64,000 bases of DNA. Source: Luscinia megarhynchos. Its lineage: Eukaryota > Chordata > Aves > Passeriformes > Turdidae. The stretch's first letter is position 1. The number at the start of each line of letters is the position of its first letter. The stretch spans positions 32,219,406-32,283,405 of the forward strand of contig JAPFBE010000002.1 in NCBI GenBank assembly GCA_034336665.1, written 5' to 3'. Under the pieces are notes generated by a model. The model made no database searches and was not told where the DNA came from. It saw only the letters and a list, made by a program, of their open reading frames with translations. Made by a program: the position numbers and the translations under genes. Positions 40,801 through 54,439 of this stretch are shown piece by piece.

Positions 40801-43744
40801 TCTCTGCCTGTAACTGCAGCCACAGAATCTCTGCTTCTTTCCCATGTGATGTTTCCCTGTAAACTTTTTCAGATAATAAGACATGACAACTTGCAAAGAA
40901 ATCTATTGTGAAAGGGAGATTCAGGGATAAGCTGGAATTTGTCAAGAAGGTGTCCAATGACTTATAGGAAACCTGCTTTTGGTTGAAGCAGAAAAGTTGC
41001 TTCCACATACAGTACCAAGAGTGAGCTCCTCTAAGAAAATCACATTGTCTTAATACCAGAAACAAATCTACAAGTTTTAAAATTCTAATAACAGGCTGTC
41101 TCACATTTTGTGGTCATATATCTTTCTCGTTTTACTACCAAAAAAAACATTTATCCCATCCATTTCAAAAACTTTACTTATATCAGTCTAATACACTTAC
41201 TATTTACCCCTTTGCAGTAAAAGTGGAGTAAAAGGGGCGATTTCTGATCCATCATTCACTATTAATCTCTTCTGGCTCAGCAAGGGGTAATAATAGTTGA
41301 TTATTCTCCAACTACAATTCTTTAAGAAGAGAAAATGTACAATTATGCAGTAAAAACACCAGTACATATTAAGAATGGTATGCTACACAATTTAAATTAA
41401 TATTTGCAGAAAGCAATGGAAAACAGGAGATACAATGGATACTAAGTAAAACTGCTCCCTGAGAATAAGCAATACTTTTAAGACTAGTTCTTCACATAAA
41501 TCAAAATATTCCAGAGATGTTTAAATATTAAAACTATAGAATTTCAATAACATATAATGAGGTCTTCAGTCATGAAACTTTCTTCTCATTTTTAAGACAG
41601 GCAAGAAATCACACATAATAAATAGTGTAGACACACTGAAACATTACAGACTCCCATAACTTAGTTTATTTCTTGTTTGCCAACTAAATAACATGCCTAA
41701 AAGCACACTTTTTATTTATGTTCAAAAGTGTCTCCTGTTTCGGAGGCTTAGAATTATGCTCTAAAAACCCCTTACATCCTGACTGGTTTACAAGTGTCAT
41801 TCCACATGCCATCCTGCACTATCTTTACAATGCTTATTCCATACCTAAGAGACAGAACACCACAAACTGCAGGAAAGCATCTCCTCTCCCCATTTCTGTT
41901 GATTTCACAGATGTTGTAGAGCTGTTCTGATCAAAGCCTGGTGTGGAAAGCAATTGCTGCTTGCCTGCAAACCCTGAGACAAATCTGTGCAGCAGAGAGG
42001 AGGGAACATCAAGGAAAAATCTAATGGAAGTGAAACACTTGTACATGTTGGTTTGGTTCCAAAGGGAATCTGGAAGCCTTTCATTACAGCAGCCTGTGAG
42101 TGATCTGCTGAGGAGTAAAGAGGCTGGCAGCCAAAATGAACTAAAAAAAGGAAGAAATATATTGAATATTCTTCAAAATCTTTATTAGTGTTGACACATT
42201 TCCACAGGGTGTTTCACCTTCAGTACATCAGCACTCTGTGGTAGAAATGTACTTGCAGGGAAAATTTCTGCTGATGTTAAAGCAGGTGGCTCTGACTGCA
42301 TCTAAATCTGCTCTTCCCCCTGCTTTCAAAAGGATTTAGAACAGATCTTGAACAATCTGTTAGAAGACCATCATCAAAACTGTGAAACTTTCTAAAATTA
42401 AAACAGAATTTATTAGATACCATCTTCACTCTGCTACATTAATTATCTCTATATAAGTGCAATACTGTTAGAATTTGAAGTGGAAATATAAAATCTAATT
42501 TGAAATGGAAATCTAAACTTTGAAAAATTATACTGATGTATGTATAGACACATGTCCTTCCCTACCCTTAGGAGTTTTTAAGACAGCAGGACAGCAGGAC
42601 AGTGTCACAGTTAACCCAAGGTAGTGCTGACTGTAGTAGGACTGTTCCAAGCAGAAGGCTGGACTAGAGACTTCCAGAAAGGAGGTTTTTCAACTAGGAA
42701 TTTCCAATGTTACCTTATTTTCACAGTGAGGAAAAAGTAATATTGCAAAGGGAATCACTAGTTTAAAAACCTTTGAGTCCTTCTAGAAGAACATATTGTG
42801 AAATAATATCTTATGAACAGTAAAGCAAAAGCCTCATTACAATCAAATATTTTACTGAACTTTAGATATAAATATAAAAGAATTGCATTTAAATACAGTG
42901 TAAAATTAAACTCATATTACTTTCTTTATAATTTAAAATCAAACTGATTTCACAGTTCCATTTGAGTACAATTAAAAATGATTACATGTATTTCCTTTTA
43001 AAGCCCATGGAAGTTATCTTTTTCTGGTTAATACTTCTTAAAAATGTCATGAAAATTTTGTGCTTACAAATTTAAATCCAGGAATATTTTTTCAAAGCTG
43101 AATTTGCCACAGTTACAAAGAAATCAGCCAGTGTTTCAATTTTATTATTTATCAGCATCAAAAAACTCCCATGGCATGTAACTTGGCTGAGAGAAAAATG
43201 GGCTGCACAGGCTAGATAAAGTAACTTGCTACAAGGAGCAAGATCATTATCTCAATCATTTTAAATTGAATAATGCTAAGACCTAGAATGCAAGCAAAAA
43301 AAACAAAGACCTGGCTGCCAATATTTGTTAATTATTTGAATACACTAAATCCTTATGCTTTGAGACAAAAACAGAGTAAAATTACAGCACACATTTAAAT
43401 GTACAGAATTTTCAAGACCAAAGGGTGAGCTTCAAAAACATCCTAGTGTGCACCACACTGCAAAAAAAGACTACAGATTATGTATTGCTATGTAACTCGT
43501 GGTGGAAATGGACTCCAACTGCAAAAGAAAAAAAAAAACTTGATAAAAAAAACAGGCCCTTTATTTGTTGGAAACAGCAGTACTTTCTACTTCCCCACTT
43601 TAGGAGACAGACTGCTGAAACCCTCACAGAGTTGTCTTAGTCAGTCTCAGCCACTTTCCCTGCAGCAGTGATGACAGCTGATAAGAAATATGCTCAGTCG
43701 TATGCTCAGTCATTCATAGTCTCTCTACATCTACTTTATCTCTT
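40801..43744. other. Intergenic, AT-rich, no recognisable gene
   Basis: Nothing identifiable beyond low-complexity AT-rich patches. Confidence 0.55.
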
Positions 43745-43865
43745 AGCCTCTTGATCAGGTTGTTTAAGATCTAGTTCAGGCATGTTCCAAAAACCTCCAA
43801 AAGCAGAGATTCCACCACTGCTCTGCACTTGGAATGCTCCACTTGCAGTAGTATTTTCCTTGCCC
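43745..43865 (-). mobile_element. Possible short CR1 fragment (antisense)
   Basis: The plus strand reads AAAACCTCCAAAAGCAGAGA then TTCCACCACTGCTCTGCACT. This parallels the antisense CR1 block also seen at 18580. The match is short and diverged, so the call is tentative. Confidence 0.35.
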
Positions 43866-44115
43866 ACAGAAATTTACAGAAGTGGGCTGTAACAGATCTC
43901 TGTCCCCCAGATTGCAAACTTCTCCCACACCAACATTTCATAGCTCTGATTTAATACAATATTCCATAAAAGCCAAAGGATAGCAGCACCTGAGACAGGG
44001 AAATGAAAATTTGGGAGATTATGGCAGGAGCCATGACCTCTCTCAGAGAGATAAGATGCAGATGATAGCCTGTACTCAAGGATTATATCCAACTGGAAAT
44101 TATCAAGAATTCACA

Positions 44116-44680
44116 TCTTAGAATGGTTTGGATTTGAAGGGATCTTAAAGATCATCTAATTCCTGCCTGCCTGCCATAGGCAAGGAGACCTTCCACTAGA
44201 CCTGGTTGCTCAAAGCTCCATCCAGCTTGGCCTTTGACATTTCCAGGGCTGAAACATCTCTGGGTGACCTGTTCCAGTGCCTCACCACCCAGAGTGTTTT
44301 TTCCTAGTACCTAATCTAAATCTGCACTCTTCCAGTTTAAAACCATTCCATCTTGTCCTATTATTACATTCTGTAAAAAATCCCTCTCCAGCTTCCTTGT
44401 AGACCCCCTGTAGGTACTGGAAGGTTGGAATAAGGTCTCCATTCTTAGGGCAGACAAAGCCAACTCTCTCAGCCTATCTTCACAGAACAGGTGCTCCATC
44501 ACTCTGATGATCTTTGAGGCTCTTCTCTGGACTCAATCCCCCTCTGGACTCAGTCCTTCCTGTGCTGGGAATCTGCTCCCTCTGGTGAGATCCCCTCTGC
44601 AGACCCTGCTGGCCCTGCTGCTTTGGATGCACTGGCTGCCTCATGGCTGCCTCCCACAGCTCCCTTCCTTGGCAGCACAG
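44116..44680 (-). mobile_element. CR1 LINE 3' region (antisense)
   Basis: The left edge begins TTAGAATGGTTTGGATTTGA, the antisense of the CR1 3' tail. It is followed in order by landmarks of the CR1 consensus: GATCATCTAATTCCTGCCTG, CCTTCCACTAGACCTGGTTG, CTGTTCCAGTGCCTCACCAC, TTAAAACCATTCCATCTTGT, CTCTCTCAGCCTATCTTCAC and GTCCTTCCTGTGCTGGGAAT. It continues with deletions to the CTGCTGGCCCTGCTGCTTTG block near 44610. The right edge grades into GC-rich sequence of uncertain origin (44680-44830). This is one of the better preserved copies here. Confidence 0.88.
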
Positions 44681-44830
44681 ATCCTCAGTGAGTACCCATG
44701 TCCTGCCTGCTCTGAGACTGTCTCCCACTTCCCTGGGCCAGGGAGGGGTTCCAGGCGTGCCCTGCAGCCTGAGACCTGCAGAGAGGCATCTTCCTTCCAG
44801 AGCAAAGTGAACACACCAGTCTGTCCGTGT
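44681..44830. other. GC-rich segment flanking CR1, origin unclear
   Basis: Noticeably more GC-rich than the surroundings and directly continuous with the CR1 3' region. It may be a diverged continuation of that CR1 or an independent sequence. No coding domain is recognisable in any frame. Confidence 0.3.
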
Positions 44831-47800
44831 GAACTTCAGTGGTTATTCCAGAATTTTCTAATGCACACTTCCATTTAGAGAGCAATTGTTTTGCCATCAG
44901 AGAAGCTTTTGTGGTCAGGAGGATCAGTGCAGAGATGGATTAAGATACTTTCCCAGGATGGAAAAGGAGCACCCAGATGATGAAGTAAGAATCCAGTGTC
45001 AGTTTCTAGTCCAGGCCTGAAGGAAATGGTCAATATTCTCCACTTAACAACAGCATTCAACTTAAATTTCCCTTTATTATCTAATAAAGATTTTCAGTCA
45101 CTTTGCAAGTGAAAAGGCAGACTTTGCAAAATGACTGAAAGCAATAAACAGAGATTATGCTGCAGTAAATTTGCAGCATGGCATCGAATTGGTCCCATTA
45201 TTAACTGGGAATAAATTATGCTGACGTAAATATTGCAAATTCTCCCTTTCCAGAGAAAACTGGTTGAGCAGAGTGAACTGTTGTGATGGAGCAATCTCCC
45301 CTTACAGAGACGAGGGGGTTATCTGTGGCTGCAGCAAGCACAGACACAACATCTGTCAGGCTTGTCGATTCAGTAGGCTGATAGCACCGAATGCTAAACC
45401 TAAACAAACTAAACAGCTGAAAGGCAGCTGATAATCGCTGGCAGCAGCAAGTTGACACTTGAGATCAGAACAGAAGAGCAGGCTTATTGCAGAATTTTAA
45501 GCCAGAAAAATGACTTGTAAATTCTCTGTAAAGCAGATGAGAGGGAACTCCCACAATCCATTCCTGTGCATTAGTGTCTGCTATCAATATCATAAGTATT
45601 CCCACAATATTTTCAGTGCAGTAATCATCTAAAAACTATCTTTGAAGATGTCTTAAGACCACCACAAGCCATAGCTGTAAAAGCTTTAATTCTTGGATAT
45701 TTTATTATTTATTTTATTCAGTGTTGGTGTTTCTCTGCCATATGTAGAAATCAAAAAGATATATCACAAGTTGAAAGCACATGGTCTCCCACGAATTCAT
45801 TCTTATGAGTCTGACAATGCAAAATTGTGAGGTATGTTTTTTTGGATGGGCTATCATATGCATGGTTAGCATGGAAATGAAAGAAGAAGCAGGCTGCCAG
45901 CACTCAAGCAACCAGATTTATTACAGCTGTTTGTGTCCAAAGATTTCTGGCAGAGTTGTTTTGTGAAATGCACCTGACTCAGGTAGCACTTGCTCACCAA
46001 TAGCTCTTACAACCTCCAGGACCCAAGTAAAGTCATTGTGATTATGACAGCCTTCAGTAAACAGTAATTCTGAGAGCAGAAAGCTCCTAGAAGAAATTAC
46101 AAGCTTAGGACTTACAAGCTGAAGCCTTGTAACTTTAATAGTTGCATTTGTTCAATGCTCTTCTGAGTGAAAGAAAAACTTCAGAAAATTCACTTTTCAT
46201 TACATACTCAATTTTTTTTTTTCACAAGAATAGTATGACTGAATGTCCAAGAGGCTCTTTTCCAGACTAGAACTGCTAAAGTGAAGACAGTCATTTCAAC
46301 ACTGTCTGAGGCTTCTCAGCTTTTTGTGGAATACTTGAGGAATATTTGACGAGAGCAGAAGGGTACTAAACTGAAGTTTTGTCTCAGCCTTTTGTCCTTG
46401 TCTTAGCAAAATCTGACTGCTTTCAGAATCACTGCAGCACAATAGGTGCATGGGTTCATCTGCCATTCAGTTGATGCTTTTATGTTTTAATGTATAGGAA
46501 ATGTTATTACTTAATTTATCAGGTTTTGCACAGAAGATTTTACACAGACTCGAGTTTTATGTTACTAATACTACCAGAGTGTGCAAAATACTTTTCATTA
46601 TTTCATTGATAGATCAAAATGCTTATTTAAACAGTGCTGACTCAAAGTCTGAAAAGCACAGTGAGAAAATAAGAAAGGGGGAAATGTTATCCACTGAAAC
46701 AATTGCTGTAAAAAAATAAAGAAAACAATGAAGAAATGCCAAATAGATAAATATAAAGTTGATGGATAATTCAGGTTATTATGTGCCAAGACTCAAATTT
46801 TGAATTTTAGCTGAGTTGTGTTATATTTTAAAGCAGTGCAATCATTTTGCTGCAATACACACACAAATATTTAGCCCTTTGTACCCTCACAGAACTCAAA
46901 ATTATTTTGTCCAAATATTAAACATTTGTTTCCTATCCTAAGCGTGAATGAAAACAGCTTTATAAGCTTTACCACAAGAACTATGCTTATCACCTCCAAA
47001 CCTTATTTTTGTGAATAATTGAGAACACCTAACTTCCCAAGTCATATTTAAATCAATCTGTGTCACATATAGACTTCTGAGTTTTAAGGATCATTTTCCT
47101 TCAGGCTCTCAGCCCAAACTCTTGCATTTCCAGGAAGCAAAAAGAAGGATATATGCAGGTAAAACCTTACTGCTCAATATTGACACCTACAAAATTGTAC
47201 AATGCTGGCTAAGTATCTGAAGACAAATGAGCCTTAACAATAAAACAGATTATTTATTTAAAGGTAATAAAACTGGAACACATTTTAAATCTAGCATTAT
47301 CTTTTCCAGTACTCAAACTCTATGTACACTTGAAGAAGGTGCTGTTCTCTCTAAACTATCCATAGATATTCTTGCACTACCTGTTTCTTCTTGTATTATT
47401 CAAAACCATATTTGATAAGATAGTGGGATCCATTGTAAATGAGTATTTTAATTTGTGTTGGGTTTTTTTGGGGGGTTGTTGGGTTTTTTTTAAATTTTAT
47501 TCAGAGGTAGAAAGCATATGGTTTCCCATGCAAAGAAATAGGACCAAAAAACTATTCCTCTGATGCTCTTCAGCAGAAACATCTTCCACAAGTTAACAAT
47601 TGATTTTAACATCTTTGCTTGTAGTCCTGTTAAGAGCTAAGATGGAGCTCTTAAAATGCTAAAATGTCTTAAAATGTGGACAGACAACAAGGGGGAAAGA
47701 TTCAGACTACAATCTTATGCAGACCATACTTCTTTATTACTCAAAATGTAGAAATAGACATTGTGGGTAAATTTCTTCTCCCCTGTGTGGAATAGGAGAG

Positions 47801-49179
47801 GTGGCCATGGTTTATTTTTACTAAATGAAGGTCAATGACTGATGGTTGGGTTAATTCCCCCCCTCTGTTTCTGAAGTAATCTCACTGAAAATTATGATCT
47901 TGTGAACTTGAAAAGGCTGTACTTTAGATTAAGTGGGGTCAGACAGGTTTAGCACTGAGGGGACTCCAGGCAGCTTTCTGCAGAGCTTCATGCAGTAGCA
48001 TGGGCTCCTACTACCCAGGACCCTGAGCAAGCACTTCATGGAGTAATAATGTTAACAGGCAAGTTCTGATGCAAAGTCAGATCTATACTATCCTTAAACC
48101 CCAACCAAACAAATTATGACTGTCAGAAAACCTGTTCAGTTCATTACTTTTTTTCTCTCCAAATAAAAAAAAAATAGCTCAATCAAAATATAGAATATCT
48201 GGTATTTCTCTGCTGATATTTTCCAGTTTACACAGTGGAATGGCTCAAATTCCAGCCCTCAGGGGCAGTATTAAAATTAACAGCTTTTAGGCTGTTGGAG
48301 GCAAAGGAGAAGCCTCCCCGGGGTAGCATCTGAGGACACTTAACTTCAATAACAAAGTGAATATTCAGTCTTCTTCTTGCTACCTGTGATCTGGAGAACA
48401 GAACCCGGGTGCTGACCAGCCTTGCCTGAAGCAGAGCCCACTGCCAGGGCAGCACCCCAGAGCTGCTTGTCTTCATGCAAAGATAAACAGAAGCTCAGAA
48501 GTGAAACACAAGGAATCAGTTGTTCATTTGATTTAATACCTTACATTTTCTACTCATATTTTTGTTTCCCAAACATTAAAACAAAAACACTGAAGAATCA
48601 GGCAAGTTGGCTTCCCCATTTAAAGAAAATTACATTACTGGTTTGTGAGATGGGATTTATCCACCCTGCTGTGCATCCTTACTGACAGGATTAGGAAAAC
48701 CAAAGCAACACTTTTATTGTCTCTCACAAAAGAAGCAATAGGTGTAGACAAATAGACTTAGGTCTGAACATTCAAATGCTGTTGTGCAGCAGGTACATGT
48801 TTTTTTGTACTCACAGCTGGTCTGGCTGTTTTGCCTCAGTGCAATCCTGCAAGCATATCAAACACAATATAGACAGTCTGTAGCTATCTAAAGCACTCAG
48901 GAGGCATCCTACAGTGTATCAAAGTTGATTTGCCTTGGTAGTTTGGAGTTCCCTACAGGTGAGCTCGTGTGAAGAAACAAAGATTGGCTTGAGGCAGTAG
49001 CACATCCACACTCTTCAGCAAACCATTTTCCTCATAATGAAAGAAAAATCACGGCTAAATCCATGTATTAATATCCTGATAGGGATCTAAAGTCACCTAC
49101 ATCCTGCAGGGCTGTTTGGTTTGGTTGGGGGTTTTTTTGCTGAATCTTAAGTATGAGGCCATTCCCATCAGGTCCCCCT
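44831..49179. other. Intergenic, no recognisable gene
   Basis: Unique-looking sequence with a T/G-rich tract at 47.46 kb. No coding or repeat signature that I can name. Confidence 0.55.
47459..47492 (+). repeat. T/G-rich low-complexity tract
   Basis: Alternating G and T runs (TTGGG, T7, G6, TTGTTGGG, T8). It contains four G-runs of three or more within about 30 bp. Confidence 0.8.
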
Positions 49180-50310
49180 AACACAGTCTTTTCTGAAATA
49201 AGGGGCCAAAACAATATTCTAGATGCTGTCTGAAAAGTACTGAGTGGGGGGGTTGCTTCCCTCAACCTACTGGCTGATAATACAATCCAGGAAACTGCAG
49301 GACCTTCTTTGCTGCCAGGGCACACTGATGTATTTAGTTGGGACCTAAAGACCTTGAGGTCTTTCTACTAACACCTCTATGTTTTCCTCTGCAGAGCTGT
49401 TCTCCACACCCTCAGTTCCTGAGACTGCTGCTCCTCAGGGCCCTGCGAGACATTGCTGAGCTGGGGGGAGGTGGAGAGTGCTTGTTTTTGCACCTTTGGT
49501 GGTTTACCCACTTCTTTCCTTCACTCATCAAATTGTTTTGACTGATGAATGTCGTCACTTTTGCTCTTGCTGTTCTCCTGCTGGGCAAGGAGGATTGTGT
49601 GGTGCTTAGCAGCTGACCAGGGCCAACTCATAACTATTAGATGCACAAACACTGTGGATGGCAGTGCCAAAAGCCTTGCTGAAGTTAAGGTAACAACATC
49701 TACTGCTGTCTCCTTATCTACAAATTCAGTTATGTTGTTCTAAAAGGAACTCACAGGCTACACCTTTGTTAAATCCATGCCGACTTTCTCAATCTTCTGC
49801 CCCAAAATGCATTTCAAGGAGACTTGCTCCATGACTTTTGCACAGAAAAAAAGAGAGGCTGATCAATTTGTCACTTCTCTAGTTGCCCTTTTAGCTTGAA
49901 ATGAAGTTGGTGAACATTTGCTTTCCTTCAGCCACTTCTTCCCCACTCTATTCAGTATATCAAAGACAAGAGAGTATCCACAGTAGGATGCACACCAGCC
50001 AGTTCTCTCAGCCCTTCTGCATGCAGCCTGTCCACTCTTCTGGGTCTGAATGAGTTGGTCTCAGGCAATTCCTGATCTCATCTGATCTACATCCACTGCT
50101 GGCAGGTCCTTCTCTCTAAGGACAGACACTGCTGCTGAAGACTGAGGCAAAACAGCAACTGAGAGACTCCACCCAGTGTGGAGATTTCAAAGGGCACTAG
50201 AGCACCTGCCCTGCTCAGCAATGGCTGTGTTTTCTTTGATCAGCCTTTTGCTACTGGTTTAGAGCTCTCTTGATGCCCTCACCATCACTTGCAAGTGTTA
50301 ATTCCTGATG
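49180..50310 (-). mobile_element. Old CR1 LINE (antisense), interrupted
   Basis: Two blocks of antisense CR1 are present. The left block (49180-49400) has TTCTTTGCTGCCAGGGCACA and a GACCTTGAGGTC..CTCTGCAGAGCTGTT stretch, antisense of the RT C-terminal side. The right block (about 49643-50310) starts with GTGCCAAAAGCCTTGCTGAA, the antisense of the 'KAFDTV' RT block, followed by AAATCCATGCCGACTTTCTC and CTTGCTCCATGACTTTTGCA. About 240 bp between them is not CR1, and the part of the RT normally found there is missing. The copy is highly diverged. Confidence 0.75.
49520..49641 (+). mobile_element. 3' end of an ERVL-like LTR nested in CR1
   Basis: The sequence CACTTTTGCTCTTGCTGTTC followed by GTGTGGTGCTTAGCAGCTGA and a GGGCCAACTCATAAC tail follows the order of the U5 end of a common avian ERVL-type LTR, the same broad family as the minus-strand LTR at 15.3-15.9 kb. 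No 5' part, TATA box or poly(A) signal is visible, so this is a truncated remnant. The preceding 49401-49519 segment is unassigned and may belong to it. Confidence 0.45.
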
Positions 50311-53300
50311 CCCTTTAATATCCTGTATAGCATTCTTACATGAGTGGGCAAAAAAATCCTCCTTTGTTGTTTGTTTTTGCCATAAAACAAATCTAGCACA
50401 TATTTTAACAGATAAAAGCAATGAGAAAGAGTAGGTGGGGAAGGAGAGTGGAAGATAACCAGATAAACTCGAATGCTAAAATGCTAAGGACAGAGTCAAT
50501 CTTCTACACGCATTATTTGCACTTGTAATTTTATAAGGAAATTAAAAGTGTAAATAATTAAGTTGACTTGAAAAATCTTTTGAACTTCTGATATGTATTT
50601 ATTTTTGGGAGAGCAGAAGAGTCAATGTTTATAACAGTTTCCCAGACAGGCCCAGAATTCCAGCTCCCAAATTCTTTCATTGCCTAGCTTCTGAGTCATT
50701 GTTAAACACTACAATTAAGCCATACAAAGAAGTATAAATCCAAATCTGCACCAAAATGACCAGTCTTGGAAAATAAGTTGCTGCTCTAAAACATTTTCAA
50801 AAAAATTGATGGTTTGGTTGGTTTGTTTTCTTTTTTTTTTTTGGTGTGTTTTTTGTTGTTGTTTTGTTGATGGGTTTTTTTTTGGGGGGGGGGCGTTTTT
50901 TTTTCTTTTCATTTTATTAACAGCAGTATCACTACAAAATATTATATCTCTTAAAAAAACCCAGTAAACAGTGCATCAAGATTAATGAATCTTCTTTATA
51001 AAATGTGACTTAGTGACTACTGGGGAATTTTCCTTACCTTCTGTTGGACATCAAACCTCCCATAGATCAATACATAAGATTTCTGCTACAAGGGTTTTGA
51101 GAAGCCATTTCAGGCCTCAGCTGAAATATATCATAAATCAAGAAGTCCATCTGTCATTGCTTCTGAAATGAAGCTAATTCTACCAGCCAAAAATGATAAA
51201 TAGAAGTGCTTGAGGTTAAATTTGTTAAACAGTCTCTAGACTTGCAATCATTTTCACCTCTTCTAAAATGGTTCTGAACTTAAATCAATGGACAGCCTCA
51301 TTTTGCTTTTGCTCCTACTGTTTTATTTTAAAGAGATCTTTTACTTACTTTTGAACATTGTCATGATACTTTCAGCTCTCCTTACAAAGGTCATCCCAAT
51401 GGGTATCTCTTTATTTGCTCTCTCTCTGTATGATATAGATGCTATTGAGGCATGCCCACAGGAGCAGAAGAATACAACCACAAAAATAAAAAGAGAAAAA
51501 CTAGCTAAGGCCTCTGTGTTCTTTCTCTGACCCACTCAGGGGAAAAAAAACTCTGAAAACAGAGTAGAAGAGTGTAAAGTTAATGGCAGGTAAATAGAAC
51601 AGATTGAATGTTAAAAATTTGCAGAAATGAGATGTCAGGCATCAGCTAGACTAGAACACAGACAACAATGGATCACAGCATTAATTATTCATCATGACAC
51701 AATGAGGATGACACACTGCAAATAATGTATTTAGTCATTTGTAAGAAAGAAACAATGGATTTATTTTATGCTTCATGCTTAATATTTTAATTTTTTCACC
51801 AGTGATTTCACAAAAAGACTCAAGCTATGGAGAGGTTGTGCCACCCAGTCCTGATCTAATTTAGGACATAGGAGCTCAATACTGGTGTCCAAGTACAAAT
51901 TTCTCTGCATGGACAGTATTATTTGTTCAGAAGTTCCACCATGTTCACTTCTGATATTCATATTTCACCTTCTTTTAATCAGAGTAATAATTTCCTCTAA
52001 AGCAATTAGATCTTTTCTCCCTAGCAAATCTGTGCTACCCTTAGTTTTTTTCTTTCTACAAGATAGCGTCAGACAACTTCTTTTAACATCACACAGGCTG
52101 CTATTTCCAGAAGCATTTTGCCCTTTTTCATCATTCCCCACCTTAAAGGCAGCAGGTATTTTAAACACCATCAAAATGTTTTCTCTGGTGCTGCAACTGC
52201 CCGTGGCCCAGGCAATGAGTGATCAATGATGCTGTATTTGTGTGACACGTTCAGAGTGTTTGAGGAGTCTGTTGGTATCCTCAGTCGTGTACAACATGGG
52301 GACACACTCTCCCAAAGAGGTCACAGGAATCACTGAAGGCAGATGTGCAGCACTCTCCAAAGCAGCAGCTCACCAGGAACCTAAGCTGGCCAGAAAGCAC
52401 ACATCCTTCAAAGCAGGTGACTGACCGTGTTGGTTCAGCACATTTCCCACATTGCTGACTTTGGTGGAATCCTTATCTAACTTCAGCCACAAATTAAAGC
52501 TGACTGTGAGACAGTAGAGTCTGCAGCACCTGACAGCAGTGAAAGCATCCTCATCCTCAGAGAGTAAGTCCACCTGTGGCAGAGCTGCCTTCATTGTATT
52601 CCTGTGCTAGTTTGCCAGCAGAGATAAACTGGGCTGTCTGTCTCAGGAAAGCCACTGTGTTTACCCTGAACAGTCCAGGCAATGAATCACAGGCACCCTG
52701 TCAAGGAATCTTCTCAACCCTAGCATGCAGCAAGGAGACAAAAATCTGAGAATGACAACCATGTGTGCTGAAAACCAATACTCATTATACCTGCTTTAAT
52801 GATCCTTCTCCTCCTTTCTTAAAAAATGGCTGTTGAATATGCCAAGAGCAGATTCACAGCAAGAAAAATCTGTGTAGGCTACATTGATCATTGATTGCAT
52901 ATTTGCTGGCTTGCCTGGGGAATGATTTACACACACAGCCCCCCTGCATGGGTGGTGATAAGAAAGAGGATGCACACAGGTTCTCCTGTCATCTTCCTCA
53001 CCACCAGTGCTGGAGGTGGGTATATCATGCATGTGTGTTTTTTGTTTCCCTTGACAGGGTATTATTTGAACCTGGAATTAAACAAAGCCAAAGGATGACA
53101 TGGCTATCTCCATCACATTCACTAGGAGTTTACCAGTATCAGTGCTAAAGGAAACAATAGTATTCCATCTCTTAGTTCTGAATACTGTCATTGAAAAAGA
53201 AAGGCAAATCCTCTGCAGAGGATAGCCCAGAGCCTGCAGAAATTGCCCAGCATGAGTTCAGAGACAAAAAAAAATCAACTAATTAAGAGACAAATAGAAT

Positions 53301-54439
53301 ATTCTATTTAAAATGGGGATTTTATAGCAATTATTTCTGAAATACACAGGCAAAAGTTTTCCATTTCTGACTCCAGGCTGCTTTACACTTTATTGCAATA
53401 GAAGTGCCAGAAGAGAAAGACAGAATTCCAACCTTGATGCTGCCATATGGAATTATTGCCATAAAACAGAAAAATGTATTGTTTACCCTGCACATCAATG
53501 TTACAAGCAAGCATCACCCATTCTCTTCAGATGCCTTAGAAATATAAGTGGTCATCTGAAACTCACAATTACCTGGATCTCTTTTCAGATCAAAGCTGAC
53601 TGTTCTTCAATGCTGCAAAGCCCCAATAAATTACTCAAAAAATAGCAATGTAATCATTCCTTGCACAAGCCCAGCAGTAAAAATATAAAACAAATTGTGG
53701 TTTATTAGACCAGCTGGCATGTATACTTTGTCTTTCTGAAGCCTGCATGAACCCTTTTTTGCAGACTGACTCACAGTCAACCAGTTTATTTTTAATTTAG
53801 CTCTGCTGGGGATGAACTTCCCAGATGTACTGAATTGCAGAAGTTCACACCATGCCTTGAATATTTTCTTTTAGGAGATTAATCTGGCTTTGGACCAAAA
53901 CAAAGCAGGAACACAAATCACATGTAGTCATATACCAGTGCTCAAGATGCTGTGCTGAAAATCTTAGAATGGAAAAATATTGTTGAACTTCAACATGGAA
54001 GTTTTATTAGGAAACAAATGTGGTCATTTTTAAAGCAAACATCAAGGAAAAGGTTCTACTGGATAGATGGCAGCAGTGGTCCATTAAATCCCTTCCCCCA
54101 ACCCATCCCTTCCAAATATGTGTAATATTGAACATTTGAGAAAGCACAAAGTGTCAGGAAAGCAAAAGACCACAGACATCACATAATGCTGTAGGTGGCA
54201 GAGGTGTGAATGAACAGCTCAGACTCCCCAGAGTGCAAGCTTTGGGTAACCTCTACAGGACTGCCCCCTCATTTGCAGGTTTTTCTGGGGGAATATCTTT
54301 CCAAAGTCTGAAGCCCCTGTCCGAAGCTGTCTGGGTGGATACTCCCCATGTAAGAGAGGTGCTAGCAGATGCAAACTGGGGACAACCACATGCAAAGGTC
54401 ACTTGTAAGAGAGAATCCTGTTGGCTCTGGGCTCCAGGC
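50311..54439. other. Intergenic, no recognisable gene
   Basis: Contains the T/G homopolymer tract at 50.83 kb. Otherwise unassigned sequence. Confidence 0.55.
50828..50905 (+). repeat. T/G homopolymer-rich low-complexity tract
   Basis: Runs of T alternate with GT-rich sequence and a run of ten G (50884-50893). Similar T/G-rich tracts occur at 47459-47492 and 49115-49138. Such tracts are prone to sequencing error. Confidence 0.85.
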
